This document shows, in pieces, positions 22,492-33,679 of a DNA stretch of 64,000 bases; position 1 is the first letter of the stretch, and each line of letters opens with the position of its first letter. Source of the DNA: Spisula solida. Taxonomy: Eukaryota; Mollusca; Bivalvia; Venerida; Mactridae. The notes under the pieces are model-generated. The model was given only the letters and a program-made list of their open reading frames with translations, was not told where the DNA came from and made no database searches. Location: positions 6,491,030 through 6,555,029 of the forward strand of contig OX365947.1 of NCBI GenBank assembly GCA_947247005.1, in the 5' to 3' direction. The position numbers and the translations under genes are program-made.

Positions 22492-23803
22492 CGTAAATAA
22501 GTGTATTAAATTTTCTCGTATAAATCGATTAATCAGGTCAGTCTGCACTTGTTTACATAACATTGTACACATGAACATTATGCTGTCTATTATTAATGTC
22601 TTATTTTGATAGATATTATGTAAACTAGTATGTATAGCTAAAATGAATAAGGTATTGGTTTTCACTGCCTTTTTCTGCAATTATTTTTTTGAAAACAATA
22701 AAAAATACAATGTTATGATATTGCAATGTCTGTATACAAGTGACAGACCTGATTAAATGGACTATACGAATATAATGTTCAGTGTGTACAACTGAAGGTC
22801 ATATAAGATCGTATTTGATCACGTGTTATCTTCTATTGTTCTGTTGTTTGTCGTAGTCAACGAATGAAGAACGAGTGTTTGAAGTGATCATCAGATAAAC
22901 AGACTTAGTTTGTTGTATACGTCCGAACTTCCTCGCAAACATTGTTTGTTAGTAAGTTGACAAATTTGTTAAAGGGACATGCCCTGGAACTGAAGTGTCA
23001 CGAATAGCAATCAAATTGGTATCCTTTTAATACCTAATTCAAATAATGAAAACCCTGTAAAAAATAATAAGAAGAAGAAATATCCCGCTAGTTTTTAAAT
23101 AAAAATCAATAATAACTAAATATCGTTGTCGTCAATAAAAGGCTGACAGCCTTTTATTCAAATCGATATACAAAATATCGAAGCGCACGTTATAGAGTAA
23201 ACTTTTAAGTCAAATTCTTCTTTGGCTTTTCGGTAATAGTTGGTTTTACAAGTGATAAACACAATTTTGTTGTATGCAAACCAAGACACTCCAGTTTCTG
23301 GGTATGCCCCTTTAACTTTTGAATTATCTTACGTTTGCAGTTTATAAGGAGTTTCCTCAAACTTTCCGCAAACATCAGTATATAGCTTTCTTGAACAAGA
23401 ATAATCTTATTGATGTCGCGTTTAAATTACTTTCGCTCCTAAAACTATTGTCTGTGATTGTAGGTACGTGTTTATGCATAATCTATATACATGTACGTCT
23501 TAACGTCTCAACAATATATCACTTATATACGGGACCGATTCTCCTAACCAGTTATAAACCAGCCTTTAAGCCCTTCCACAAGGAACCATCATTTTTTTCA
23601 AAAATATGGACGAAAATCGACATTGTCGTCAAAAGGGTAAATACAAAGTAGGTAAAAATTTAAAAAAATAATTAACAAAATAAATATGTACATAGTGTTG
23701 CAAGTATGTATGGTATTCGTATACAGGTATATATTATGTGTGTATGCAATAAAAAGCAAAAGAACAATTATAAGTTTTTTAAAACATGTTTTAAGTCCCA
23801 TTA
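22492..23803. other. No gene seen
   Basis: AT-rich sequence with short open frames that show no domain, signal peptide or splice support. Confidence 0.35.
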
Positions 23804-24725
23804 CATCTGGGGACTCTCCAGTTACATTATCCTGTCCTGATACCGGCAAACAAGTAGTTACTGGGGACTCTCCAGTTACATTATCCTGTCCTGATACCGG
23901 CACACAAGTAGTTACTGGGGACTCTCCAGTTACATTATCCTGTCCTGACAACGGCACACAAGTAGTTACTGGGGCCTCTGCAGTTACATTATCCTGTCCT
24001 GATAACGGCACACAAGTAGTTACTGGGGCCTCTGCAGTTACATTATCCTGTCCTGATAACGGCACACAAGTAGTCACTGGGGACTCTCCAGTTACAGTAT
24101 CATGTCATGATACCGGCACACAAGTAGTTACTTGGGCCTCTGCAGTTACATTATCCTGTCCTGATAACGGTACACAAGTAGTTACTGGGGACTCTCCAGT
24201 TACATTATCCTGTCCTGATAACGGCACACAAGTAGTTACTGGGGACTCTCCAGTTACATTATCCTGTCCTGATACCGGCACACAAGCAGTTACTGGGGAC
24301 TGTGCAGTTATATTATCCTGTCCTGATACCTACACATAAGTAGTTACTGGGGACTCTGCAGTTACACTATCCTGTCATGATACCGGCACACAAGTAGTTA
24401 CTGGGGACTCTGCAGTTACATTATCCTGTCCTGATATCGACAAACAAGCAGCCACTGGAGCTCTCCAGTTACATTATCCTGTCCTGATACCGACAAACAA
24501 GCAGCTACTAGGGACTCTCCAGTTACATTATCCTGTCCTGATACCGACAAACAAGCAGTTACTCGGGACTCTCCAGTTACATTACCCTGTCCTGATACCG
24601 ACAAACAAGCAGTTACTGGGGACTCTACAGTTACATTACCCTGTCCTGATACCGACAAACAAGCAGTTACTGGGGACTCTGCAGTTACATCGTCCTGTCC
24701 TGATACCGGCAAACAAGCAGTTACC
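23804..24725 (+). repeat. 54-bp minisatellite, about 17 copies, frame-preserving
   Basis: Unit GGGGACTCTCCAGTTACATT, ATCCTGTCCTGATACCGGCA, CACAAGTAGTTACT. The 54-bp period is a multiple of three, so plus and minus frames stay open for long runs. The plus frame reads an 18-residue unit GDSPVTLSCPDTGTQVVT. That frame meets a stop at 24337-24339 and then a frame-shifting unit near 24455, after which the units carry GACAAACAAGCAG instead. No start, signal peptide or splice site frames the run as a gene, so it is called a minisatellite. Confidence 0.9.
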
Positions 24726-25560
24726 TAATGCTGAGTTCAAAGCCAGGGAGATAAACCCGTATTTATGGAAGCCATGAAAAGAGCCCTCCAGGACTTTCAT
24801 ACGTATTCACTTTAAGGACTTGCAAATTAATTACCGATAACACCAAACTCTCCCCACAGTGAACTCAGTGAGCAAAATATTACGATATGTTATCATCTAT
24901 AGCAAAATTAATGCCTATTAGTCGACTATCGGTACTATTAAAGGAAACAAAAAGCTCCTGTAACCTTGACCAAGGCGAGAGAATGTTCGATGGAAAATAT
25001 TACAGGACAAGAAAAACCTTCAAATTATGTAAAGAATAACATTTTGAATGCAAGGGATGCCTAACTTAAACTATTGGCTTGAAACATTATTTCTATGGTA
25101 AGTAGCAGTGACCACTACTCAAGCAGCCTTAAACGTAAGCCCACACTTTTTGTCCACCAAAGCCAATTGCGTAACAAATTGCTTAAATTACAACTCATTC
25201 TCAAGTTATTGAGCTTAAATAGATTTTAAAAGAAGCCCCCTTTGACCATAGTGATAAAACAACCTGTCACAACATTCGTTTGTGTGCAACTTCTCATGTA
25301 AGCAAATACCAAAGGGAGATAACTTATGGTAACACTACAGTTTACCCTTTAAACATTTGTATTTCTTGACATTGAATAAGTCTTATGCGTCATGCATTTC
25401 AAAATATTTTCTCATTGTTGCATGACAACCACACTAGGATCATTCAATACAACATTCGACAAGATATTGCAAAGGTGTAATACTGTTCAATGGCATTCGA
25501 TCAATCAGGTATCGACGCTTCGGCTAATAAACCTTTAAATAAATAAACAGGGTGGATTAT
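24726..25560. other. No gene seen
   Basis: Plain AT-rich sequence. Confidence 0.35.
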
Positions 25561-25580
25561 AAACAGTTTTGAAACGCAGA

Positions 25581-25615
25581 ATGGCATTTATTACAATAAA
25601 AGACATTTCGTTCAG
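25581..25615 (+). other. Possible short first exon (weak)
   Basis: ATTATAAACAG near 25555 resembles a TATA box. An ATG at 25581 is followed by 11 codons and a consensus donor TTCAG/GTAAGTAAA (GT at 25616). If spliced to the acceptor at 26905 it would form a short upstream ORF ending at once in TGA, so it would be 5'UTR of the cGAS-like gene. Only transcript data could confirm it. Confidence 0.2.
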
Positions 25616-25794
25616 GTAAGTAAAACTTAGAACTCTAAAATGAACTAAGGCGCTGCCTATAATGGGGATCTAATCATCTCAATGTTTGTGTCTTGTTCGG
25701 TTTTATAATTGGAGTTATATCATCTCAATGTTTGTATCTTGTTAGGGTTTATATCTCAATGTTTGTATCTTGTTCGAGTTTATACCGCAAGGTT

Positions 25795-25865
25795 TTTTTT
25801 CTGTGCCTGGATGGTTTAGAAAAGTGCTGCCTTCCCTATCTGACGTTTTAATGATTATCGTTTTG
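25795..25865 (-). repeat. Dispersed repeat family A, copy 9 (5' end only)
   Basis: Inverse of GATAATCATTAAAACGTCAG followed by ATAGGGAAGGCAGCAC. Confidence 0.65.
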
Positions 25866-26905
25866 TTCTTTACCAGAGAATCGGGAGCATTAACTTATTT
25901 TCTCTCTATACAAACACTAGTCAAATGTTCTAAGTACACAGTTTGGTCGTATGACAATGGTGCGAAAAGTATTGTATTTTTAACTCTGATGTGGATCGAT
26001 TTTACAAATACTTGTAAAATGTAAAATATTTGTGTGTTAACTGCATAAAAATGCAAAATTTTCTATCCATTGTTATAGTGCAATAGTAGTTCGGATACCA
26101 TTTAGTCAAAATAAATGCAATTTGGAAGATGAAGTTTGACCAGCTCCACACAATAAGGCTGTCCTGGCTAGTGATATTGACTTATTCAATACCAAACCGT
26201 GCTCTATTTGTAACCTATTCGGTGCTTAGATGATGTTGTACACACCCTTTAACGCACGTAACGCCTAACTGAATGTGACGTAATTTGACGTCTTATATTT
26301 AAAATATAATGACAGAAAAACAATGTTTTCGACATATTCAGTGCACGATGTGTTGATTGTTACAATGGCAGTATTGGTTTAACAGCATAAACTTACAATT
26401 CAGCAATCAAAGAAGCATTATCGGATAAATATGTTGACGTCAAGCATTTTGCGTGTGCTTGTGTGATCTTCCTGTATCAACATGGAAATAATTGTTCAAG
26501 TTTATATGTTTTGTACGTTTGCGTCGTATGACTCAATCGTAAACAAAACCAATTTTAGATATACTTTAACATCCGAGGTGAGCGATCACGTCATCTTGGT
26601 TTTTCTACTTTTTGTAATGCATGAATGATTTTGACATTGACGTCATGTTTTCTTTTGCTGCGACGAAGCCATACCCAAAGATACATCACCGTAAAAAATA
26701 GTTCGAATTTAAGTGATTATTTAGTTGATTTATTCACGCTCAAAAAGTATGTACTTAGAACATTCGTTGAGTGTATGTATTCTTAAACGTTAATAATACG
26801 TGGATTTAAACAATTGCGACACTCTTACTGAATGTTTGGCATGGATAACCAGAGATTAGTTCTACACATAAATTGCAGGTCTTATTTAGGATAATTCGTT
26901 TTCAG
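25866..26905. other. Upstream region of the cGAS-like gene
   Basis: No coding exon is evident. Several TGACGT-type (CRE-like) sequences occur (about 26275-26295, 26590, 26640). An intron acceptor TTCGTTTTCAG ends at 26905, so this stretch is at least partly a 5'UTR intron. Confidence 0.35.
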
Positions 26906-26917
26906 GTGACACAAACC

Positions 26918-26926
26918 ATGACGTAA
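26918..26926 (+). promoter_or_regulatory. Minimal upstream ORF before the cGAS-like start
   Basis: ATG ACG TAA lies in the leader, 13 bases after the splice acceptor, and ends two bases before the main ATG at 26929. Two-codon uORFs this close to a start generally limit initiation at the main start. The uORF is read directly from sequence; its effect is inference. Confidence 0.6.
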
Positions 26927-26928
26927 AC

Positions 26929-29010
26929 ATGTACAGTAATCATACGTCACAGTTATTGTCTGAAGTGCTTGATGACATTGGAGTAAATGAAAGACTTGTG
27001 ATGAAAAGAAGAAACACTAACTTGTTGATTGAGAATAGTTCCAGTCGTATGTTGAAATTGAACACAGGGCGTGAGGAATCTAACCATAACTTTGGAAGCC
27101 AAACAGAAGGTTCAACAACAATCGGGCTTCGATCAGATTTTGATATCATCTCGGTAAAATATTATGTTAACATTATACAAGATATGAGAGAGTGGAAACA
27201 ATGGGCTGTAAATTTCCTGATGATTCAAGCTAAGACCATAGCACCTGGCTATTGTTATCTACAACCAATCAGATTTGACATTCCTTTACCAATGGCCGCT
27301 GCTAATGCAGGTAGTGAGATGTTTAAAGATTGTGCAATACAAAGTGACGGAACAATCCTTGTCAAAAACACCTCCGTGAAAGAAGTACCGTTCTCGTTCG
27401 CTTCACAGTCTGGTCCGGCATATACCGTACCTAGTACTCTTGGCACAGCTGCAAAAGACTATGTTCCGAGTTACTATTGTAAGTCCAGACCACATCAGGC
27501 TACGTCAGTGGTGCTGAGTGAAACAATGTGGCCCTCAGAAAATGTAAGACGCTCTTGTAGAAATGAAGGTTGCTTCTTGGTACCAGTTGGCAATAAGGTA
27601 TCTGATGCACCTCCATTCGAATGGAGAGTTTCTACCAGTCTACAAGAGAGACATCTTATGTTTAGTCTAAATATTACCCAGTTAGGATGTTACATCTTGA
27701 TGAAAATGATTCTTAAGACTCACATAACTCCATATATCGAAGATGTTCTGACAAGTTTTATGTGTAAAAATGTGCTACTGTACTGTGTTGCTAACACGTC
27801 ACATGACTGGCATAATGGAAACTTGTTATCAGATTTACACCTATGCTTGTTTCTGTTAAAGGAGCGTGTGATACAGAGAAACTGTCCACACTTCATGATA
27901 CCGGAGAATAATTTGCTGACAGGCACAATGAATGATACACAGAGGAATAAAATACTCTATGTAATTACCAAACTTTTGACAAGCGGTGTACAATACTTAT
28001 TCAAGATACAAATAGATGATGTCGGTAGAAGATTCGAGTCGAAGCTTGGCTTGATTTCACTCTGCCCATGTATTCCGTCCCGATCAGAAATGGCAAGGAG
28101 AATATCAAGCGATTTAATACGCAGTTTATCTTGGACACGGAGTTGGGGTCCGTACTTTGCGTTGATACCAATAAACAAAGGTTCTTCTCAAAAGACAAGA
28201 GTTTTGTCTAGATTAAAATCATTGCTGAACAAACTCGGAATGGACTGCACTGAAGAAATAAACAGGTATATTAAGCCCCAGTTTATGTCCTGTTTAGGTT
28301 CAGTAATTGCTTGTCAAAATATAGAAAATCATACACCTATTTCACAAGAAGCTCTTACTTATCTGAACGAAGGGATACGTTCTGACGCCGATACTCTATC
28401 AGCTAGACTAAAGCTTGCCTCTGTACTATACTGTACGGGAGATATGACCGGGGCAATAAAAGTACTCAAAACATTTCAAGACCGACATGACATGTCAGTT
28501 GTTGAGGCTATGTGTGGATGTAAGTACAGACCACGACCATACCCTAAATCATTTGTAGAAGATCAGTTCGTTGTCGCCTTCTGTACAAGATTTCTACGAT
28601 GTGAAATAAACTGTGTACCACATGAACTTAGATATGAAATACTAAGATCGTATGTAGACAGACAGTGGAGAGCAGAAGACTCTGATTATATGTGGATGGA
28701 TTGCGTGAGCGTGGATTCCGTTCCGTATTTCTTTTTCCTACAGTATAAAATAAACGGACGTCTACAGAGAAGGAACGAACAGCTACAAGCTTTAATAAAC
28801 CTAGCTAATTGTATCAAAGCTGACCTTTATCTTGGCCATAGGGAGACAGCTTTCAATCTAATGGGACAATGTTCGGAACAAGAAAACAGACAGGACATTG
28901 CTTTTTTACATTACAACATATCTTTAGTCCTCCGTCGTCGGAACAATTCTGCTGCACTCTTGATGTGTATTCTACTCTTCAAAATATGGAAGCAACGTGG
29001 AATGATGTGA
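26929..29010 (+). CDS. cGAS-like receptor / Mab-21 domain protein
   Basis: 693 residues in one coding exon. In the nucleotidyltransferase fold of this family a GS motif and three acidic residues bind metal and nucleotide. Here GS at 56-57 is followed by SDFDII with D70 and D72. The third acid is most likely D177 in KDYVPSYYC, matching the family position before the conserved Cys and Trp-Pro block (MWPSENVRR at 200-208). The Mab-21 core follows: GCFLVPVGNK (214-223), FEWRVSTSLQERHLMFSLN (230-248), the helical QLGCYILMKMILK, and CPHFMIPENNLL. Residues about 470-690 are helical and TPR-like (TYLNEGIRSDADTLSARLKL). Animal cGLRs sense nucleic acids and make cyclic dinucleotides for STING; with all three acids apparently present, catalysis is possible but the ligand is unknown. 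The start follows an acceptor at 26904-26905. A related non-catalytic Mab-21 role is the alternative. Confidence 0.8.
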   Translation: MYSNHTSQLLSEVLDDIGVNERLVMKRRNTNLLIENSSSRMLKLNTGREESNHNFGSQTEGSTTIGLRSDFDIISVKYYVNIIQDMREWKQWAVNFLMIQAKTIAPGYCYLQPIRFDIPLPMAAANAGSEMFKDCAIQSDGTILVKNTSVKEVPFSFASQSGPAYTVPSTLGTAAKDYVPSYYCKSRPHQATSVVLSETMWPSENVRRSCRNEGCFLVPVGNKVSDAPPFEWRVSTSLQERHLMFSLNITQLGCYILMKMILKTHITPYIEDVLTSFMCKNVLLYCVANTSHDWHNGNLLSDLHLCLFLLKERVIQRNCPHFMIPENNLLTGTMNDTQRNKILYVITKLLTSGVQYLFKIQIDDVGRRFESKLGLISLCPCIPSRSEMARRISSDLIRSLSWTRSWGPYFALIPINKGSSQKTRVLSRLKSLLNKLGMDCTEEINRYIKPQFMSCLGSVIACQNIENHTPISQEALTYLNEGIRSDADTLSARLKLASVLYCTGDMTGAIKVLKTFQDRHDMSVVEAMCGCKYRPRPYPKSFVEDQFVVAFCTRFLRCEINCVPHELRYEILRSYVDRQWRAEDSDYMWMDCVSVDSVPYFFFLQYKINGRLQRRNEQLQALINLANCIKADLYLGHRETAFNLMGQCSEQENRQDIAFLHYNISLVLRRRNNSAALLMCILLFKIWKQRGMM

Positions 29011-29302
29011 TAGCTGATTTGAAGTACTTCCAAAAGTGTAAGCCTTCAGACATCCGTCCGACATAAGTTATATTACATTTTCATAGCTTATTTGAGGTAC
29101 TTCCAAAAGTGTAAGCCTTCAGAAATCCGTCAGACATAAGTTATGTTACATGTTCATAGCTGATTTGAGGTACTTCCAAAAGTGTAAGCCTTCAGACATC
29201 CGTCCGAAATAAGTTATGTTACATGTTCATAGCTGATTTGAGGTACTTCCAAAAGTGTAAGCCTTCAGACATCCGTCCGACATAAGTTATGTTACATGTT
29301 AA
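29010..29302 (+). repeat. 73-bp tandem repeat, 4 copies, at the gene's stop codon
   Basis: Units contain TAGCTGATTTGAGGTACTTC, CAAAAGTGTAAGCCTTCAGA and CATCCGTCCGACATAAG, at about 29024, 29097, 29170 and 29243. The array starts immediately at the TGA of the cGAS-like gene and forms the beginning of its 3'UTR. A possible AATAAA is at 29333-29338. Confidence 0.9.
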
Positions 29303-29339
29303 CTGTATTTCAGGTGTTTAAACAGAAATAATAATAAAA

Positions 29340-30665
29340 ACTACATCATGTATACAAAACTAGTAGGTGCAATCTACAGAAAGCATCAACTGCAACATCA
29401 TTTCTACGCTGATGACTCCCAGTTGTATATGGCATTCCAACCGAAGGATTGCGTTTCACGCGATGAGAGACTGCAACGAATTGAAGCATGTCTGAAGGAT
29501 ATCTTGCTCTGGATGAAGAACAATTTGTTGAAACTTAATGCAGCCAAACAGAGGTTACCCTGTTTGTTCCGAAACGGAATACCAATGCTGCCGAGAATAT
29601 CACAGTGAAAGTTGGTGACGCTGTGATTAGCCCATCATCAGTGGTGAGAAACCTTGGTGCCATGTTGGATTCACACCTGAATATGGATAAACATGTAAAC
29701 TCCGTCTCCAGGTCTTGTGTCATGCCGATCCGACAAATAGGTCAAATCAGATAATATTTGACAGTTGATGCTACAAAATCCCTCATAAATTCTTTAGTAA
29801 CATCAAGACTGGATTATTGCAATTCATTACTGTGCGGCTCCCCAAAAAACAATCTGAACAAACTACAAAATATTCAAAATACAGCTGCCCGCCTCATCGC
29901 ACGGATACCGCGATACAACCACATCACTCCTGTGCTGAAGGATCTTCACTGGTAACCTGTACAATACAGAGTGGAGTACAAGGTATTGACTCATGTTTAC
30001 AAAGCACTACATGGAAAGTCCCCAGGCTACATCAGAAGTATGTTTGAAATATATACTCCACAAAGACAGCTTAGGTCACAAAATGACTCTATTCTTCCAG
30101 TTGTGCCGAGGATGAGGACTGTATTGTACGGTGATCGATGTTTCATGGCTGCAACACCGAAGCTCTGGAATGCACTGCCAACAGCACTCAGAGGTAGTAA
30201 AACACTACCATCATTCAAGAAAGCGCTAAAACGCACTGTTTTACTAAAGCATTTTCTGGCTTATTATTAGTTTGACTTCTTAAAGGGTCTCCTTAAAGGT
30301 AGTACATTTATACCTTTGGAGACGGTTTCTCGTAGCAGTGGTATGTGGCGCTGTTCTTGAAACACTAGTACAGTAGTAAATGGTGTCTATAAATCGGGGG
30401 TCTCCTGCCTCCTTAAAGGAAGTATCACTATTCCTTTGGAGTTAGTTTCTCGTGGCAGTGGTATGTGACGCTGCTCTTGAAACACCCATTTTAGGGGGTA
30501 TTTGAGGGATGATTTTAGCCTTAAACTTTAATATATATACATTTGTTGTTATGTTTGCATGCATATATCTATGTAAAATTGTTTTAACCATGTCTTAAAT
30601 GTGATTGTAAAGCACTTTTTAACGTGTAATTACATGATAAAAGTGCTATATAAATATGGTATAAT
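29340..30665 (+). pseudogene. Dead non-LTR retrotransposon (CR1/Jockey-like), 3' part of pol
   Basis: The remains of a reverse transcriptase and its C-terminal region. HHFYADDSQLYMAF near 29400 is the catalytic YADD box. Further on come SRLDYCNSLLCG, LNKLQNIQNTAARLI and HITPVLKDLHW, then YKALHGKSPGYI, PRMRTVLYGDRCFMAATPKL and WNALPTALRG, in the order usual for CR1/Jockey-type LINEs of aquatic animals. The reading frame is broken by a frameshift near 29550, a stop near 29753 and a stop in place of the codon after LHW near 29953. The 5' part is missing. The 3' end is an ATA-rich tail near 30655. It lies directly downstream of the cGAS-like gene. Confidence 0.9.
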
Positions 30666-30750
30666 AATAATCAGTGAATACACACGTATATATGCGTAGT
30701 TAACACGATCAAGGTTGTCTGCCTCATCTGAAATGTATATAGTCCATGCC

Positions 30751-31184
30751 CCTGGCCCCAACTCCACGAAAAAACTTAAGTTATTGCTCAGCTGAGACTG
30801 CTATTTTAAAAACATATTGTGTTGGTTAAATGACTTCCATGTATACTTGTATATATTGTTTCATCACAGTTAGATGCCAATTTAATAGAGCAATACATAA
30901 TAAGTCCGATTTTTACAGAAAATAGTGCTTTAAAGTTATAAATGTCTAAGGTAAAAACTTAAGTCTGTTATAACAGGCTCAAATACGAAGTATTTTATTG
31001 TTCCTTACTGTTGGATTTACATGAGCATTTCTTACGAAAATCACCTATTAGCTCATTATTTAGCAATAAATACACAGTTTCTGGTAGCAATCTACATCTC
31101 AAGACTATAATTGTAGTCATATAATCAATTCTATATAGCAGTCTCAGCTGAGCAATAACTGTTTTTCGTGGAATTGGGGCCAGG
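30751..31184 (+). mobile_element. Foldback MITE family G
   Basis: Inverted arms begin CCTGGCCCCAACTCCACGAA and contain TTATTGCTCAGCTGAGACTG. 434 bp, centre AT-rich. The outer CCTGGCCCC also ends family E, so the two may share a transposase. Confidence 0.85.
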
Positions 31185-31697
31185 TCTTGAAAATCGAAGG
31201 TTCATGATCAAAAAGGTGAACAGATCCAACAATGATTTTCGGTTAGCTCAATATCTCAGCAGTCCACAAAAAGTTGATGGACTTTGCCTAAATGACCTTT
31301 TGGCGGTCATGTTTAAAGATGGCGGCCATTATTTGAAACGTACAGGAGGGTTGGGAAAACCTTAGTAACTCTTCGCCTATATGGACTATCGGCTTGAAAA
31401 ATGTCTTAAAATGTCCGTGTTTCCATCTCGCATCTGTTGATATAGAAATTGACATAATGTGCCTATGCTTCTATGAAGAGAATTACTTAACTCATCTCTT
31501 TTCATTTTAACAATACTGCAAAGAATCTCTAACCAATTCTGGTTGTTCTATTCTATCATTCTAAATATTGTGAGGCTGGCAATTTATGTGGGTTGCGAGG
31601 AGAAACAGTATGTGCATGTGGTTGAAGTTAATAGTTAAGTGTATAATTATACATGTACGTACATATGCATGATATAGTGTACTATTATAAGCATGTT

Positions 31698-32347
31698 GGT
31701 ACTGTTTTATCAAAGCACTTACCGAAATCGTAAACGTTCAAATGTAAATTCTTTAAAAACTGAAAATAGGTTACAGATATGATTTGTAGGGGTTCAGTAA
31801 CTGTATCATTATTTGTGTAGCAGCTACAGTGTAGCAATACCACGTGACTTTTGACTACAGTTACAAGAAGAAATTCGTAAACATTGGAAAATATAATAGC
31901 CCTAAGTATTTTATTTCTTCATCGATTTTTATGAAATATAAGCCAAGCTAAGGGGACAATTATTTGCTTTCCATGAAATATAAAAAATATTTCAGCGACT
32001 GTGCCGTTTCGCCAATTACCCTGTGAAACCGTGGAACGTGTAGGTTTCACAGGGTAATGGAAAAATCGGTAAAACTGCTGATAAGGATCTTATATTTCAC
32101 AGAAAGCAAATTCCTTTCCACTTAGCGTGGCGTATATTTTATAGAAATCGATAAAGAAATAGAATACTTATGGCTATATTTGTGTTCCAATGTTTACAAA
32201 TTTCTTCTTGTAACTGTAGCCAAAAGTCACGTGGTATTGCCACACTGAGCTACATTTACAAGAATTTGTAGTTGTAAAAGAATTGCAGTGAATTTAAATT
32301 TGAACGAAACTTTAAGATAATCGTAAGTGCTTTGATAAAACAGTACC
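31698..32347 (+). mobile_element. Foldback MITE family F with a nested element
   Basis: Outer arms GGTACTGTTTTATCAAAGCA and the inverse at 32327-32347; next come inverted blocks with ATCGTAA and TTCAAATTTAAATTC. A compact copy of the same element is at 38957-39109 (153 bp). The extra length here is the family C element inserted in the middle. A single end of this family is also seen near 60550-60606. Confidence 0.8.
31816..32254 (+). mobile_element. Foldback MITE family C, full copy nested in family F
   Basis: A 439-bp near-palindrome: left arm TGTAGCAGCTACAGTGTAGC then AATACCACGTGACTTTTG, right arm the inverse, with the central hairpin GTTCCACGGTTTCACAGGGT. Related copies at 8256-8543 and 57214-57902. 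Confidence 0.85.
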
Positions 32348-33350
32348 CAGAAAACGCAATCTTCTTTCGCATACAAATTCATTATAACCACCTTTCTGAA
32401 TATAATATCTATAGGGATTATCAATTAGATTTATATACATCCATAAACCTGCTTTGAATATACATTAATCAATATTGAATAGTTGATTCGTTTAAATAAT
32501 GGAAATACTTTATTTGCTGATCTGAAATCAATAATACTGTACAATCACATATTTTGGTGAATATTTAATTTCGAGAATTTTGATAAAAATGCATTTTCTT
32601 AGGATCGTAAATTCGTGGATAACAAAACATAAAAGGGTAAACTGTTCAGTATTTGGTCGGTCGATTAATCGATCGTGGGGATTAGATTTAGTGGTCGAGT
32701 TTTACAAAGAAATCAACGAAATTTCTACTCCCTCGAAAAGAAAATGACTTACAGTAAAGCTCACTCAGAAAATCGGTGCGATTATGTCTTCTACGTTTAA
32801 TGTTTATTTGCAAGGGTTTTGTTGTGTATTCAATTGAAGATGTCAATTCAATAGATGTTTTCATTTTAAGAATGTTATCCATAATTTAACGAATTGCGTA
32901 ATATTTCAGATCCTAACAAATCATTTCATTAAGCGAGCCTTTTATTTTTTTTAAGCCGCAATTTCATGGCTGTGAAACTTTTAAGGAACCATGATGTATC
33001 AAATACACTGCCACATGTATTCAACAGCTGGCATACATGTTTTTAAAAAGCCTCCTTTAACGTCAAACTTACTGGCAGCTGACTTTTTGTTAACACAATG
33101 TTGGCTCGTCAAATGTTAAGGTTCAGACAATTTGTATTATATGGAAATGTTCCATTGTTTGCCGGCAATGTTAGCCTAGTACGATGACGTAATACTACAT
33201 TGATTGATGATGTTTAAACCTCCAAAGAAATTTACTGACGTCATCGTATGATTAATAGTTCTATTTATGTCCATCAAGTGGTCGAATAAGAAAAATGAAG
33301 GGGTTTTGTTCAAAGCTATTTAACTAGATTCCACTTTGGCGTTTGCTGAT
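32348..33350. other. No gene seen
   Basis: AT-rich sequence, no exon or repeat recognised. Confidence 0.35.
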
Positions 33351-33355
33351 GTTAC

Positions 33356-33394
33356 CACGTGATCTGTCACGTGGGCAGCTAACATTGTCACGTG
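33356..33394. promoter_or_regulatory. Cluster of three CACGTG E-boxes
   Basis: Palindromic CACGTG at 33356-33361, 33368-33373 and 33389-33394, each preceded by C or T, within 39 bases. CACGTG binds bHLH factors of the USF, MYC/MAX and CLOCK types. No promoter is identified beside it. Confidence 0.4.
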
Positions 33395-33679
33395 ACTGAG
33401 TTGTTCCCGTGATGTCAGCAAAACCGTAACGAGTATACAAGTAAACTGGACAGGGGCGTGACTTCCTATAGGCCGTATAGGCCGCGGCCTACACTTTCTC
33501 ACAGAAAGTCGAAAAATGCCTAAAAGGAAAAATAAAAATCAATGGGGGTATCATAATTATAGGGTATAGGAGTGTTAAACACACCTGGACTGTTATTGAT
33601 ATCTAGTCTAGTCTGAAAATAGCACAGAGAACACATACGACAGTATATAATTAAAAACGGTATAGTTGCTTGTTTTTTG

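Noticed and set aside
23804..24725. CRISPR-like array
   Set aside because: The repeats are directly tandem with no unique spacers; these are minisatellites in a eukaryotic genome. The same applies to the 32-bp array at 16370-16908.
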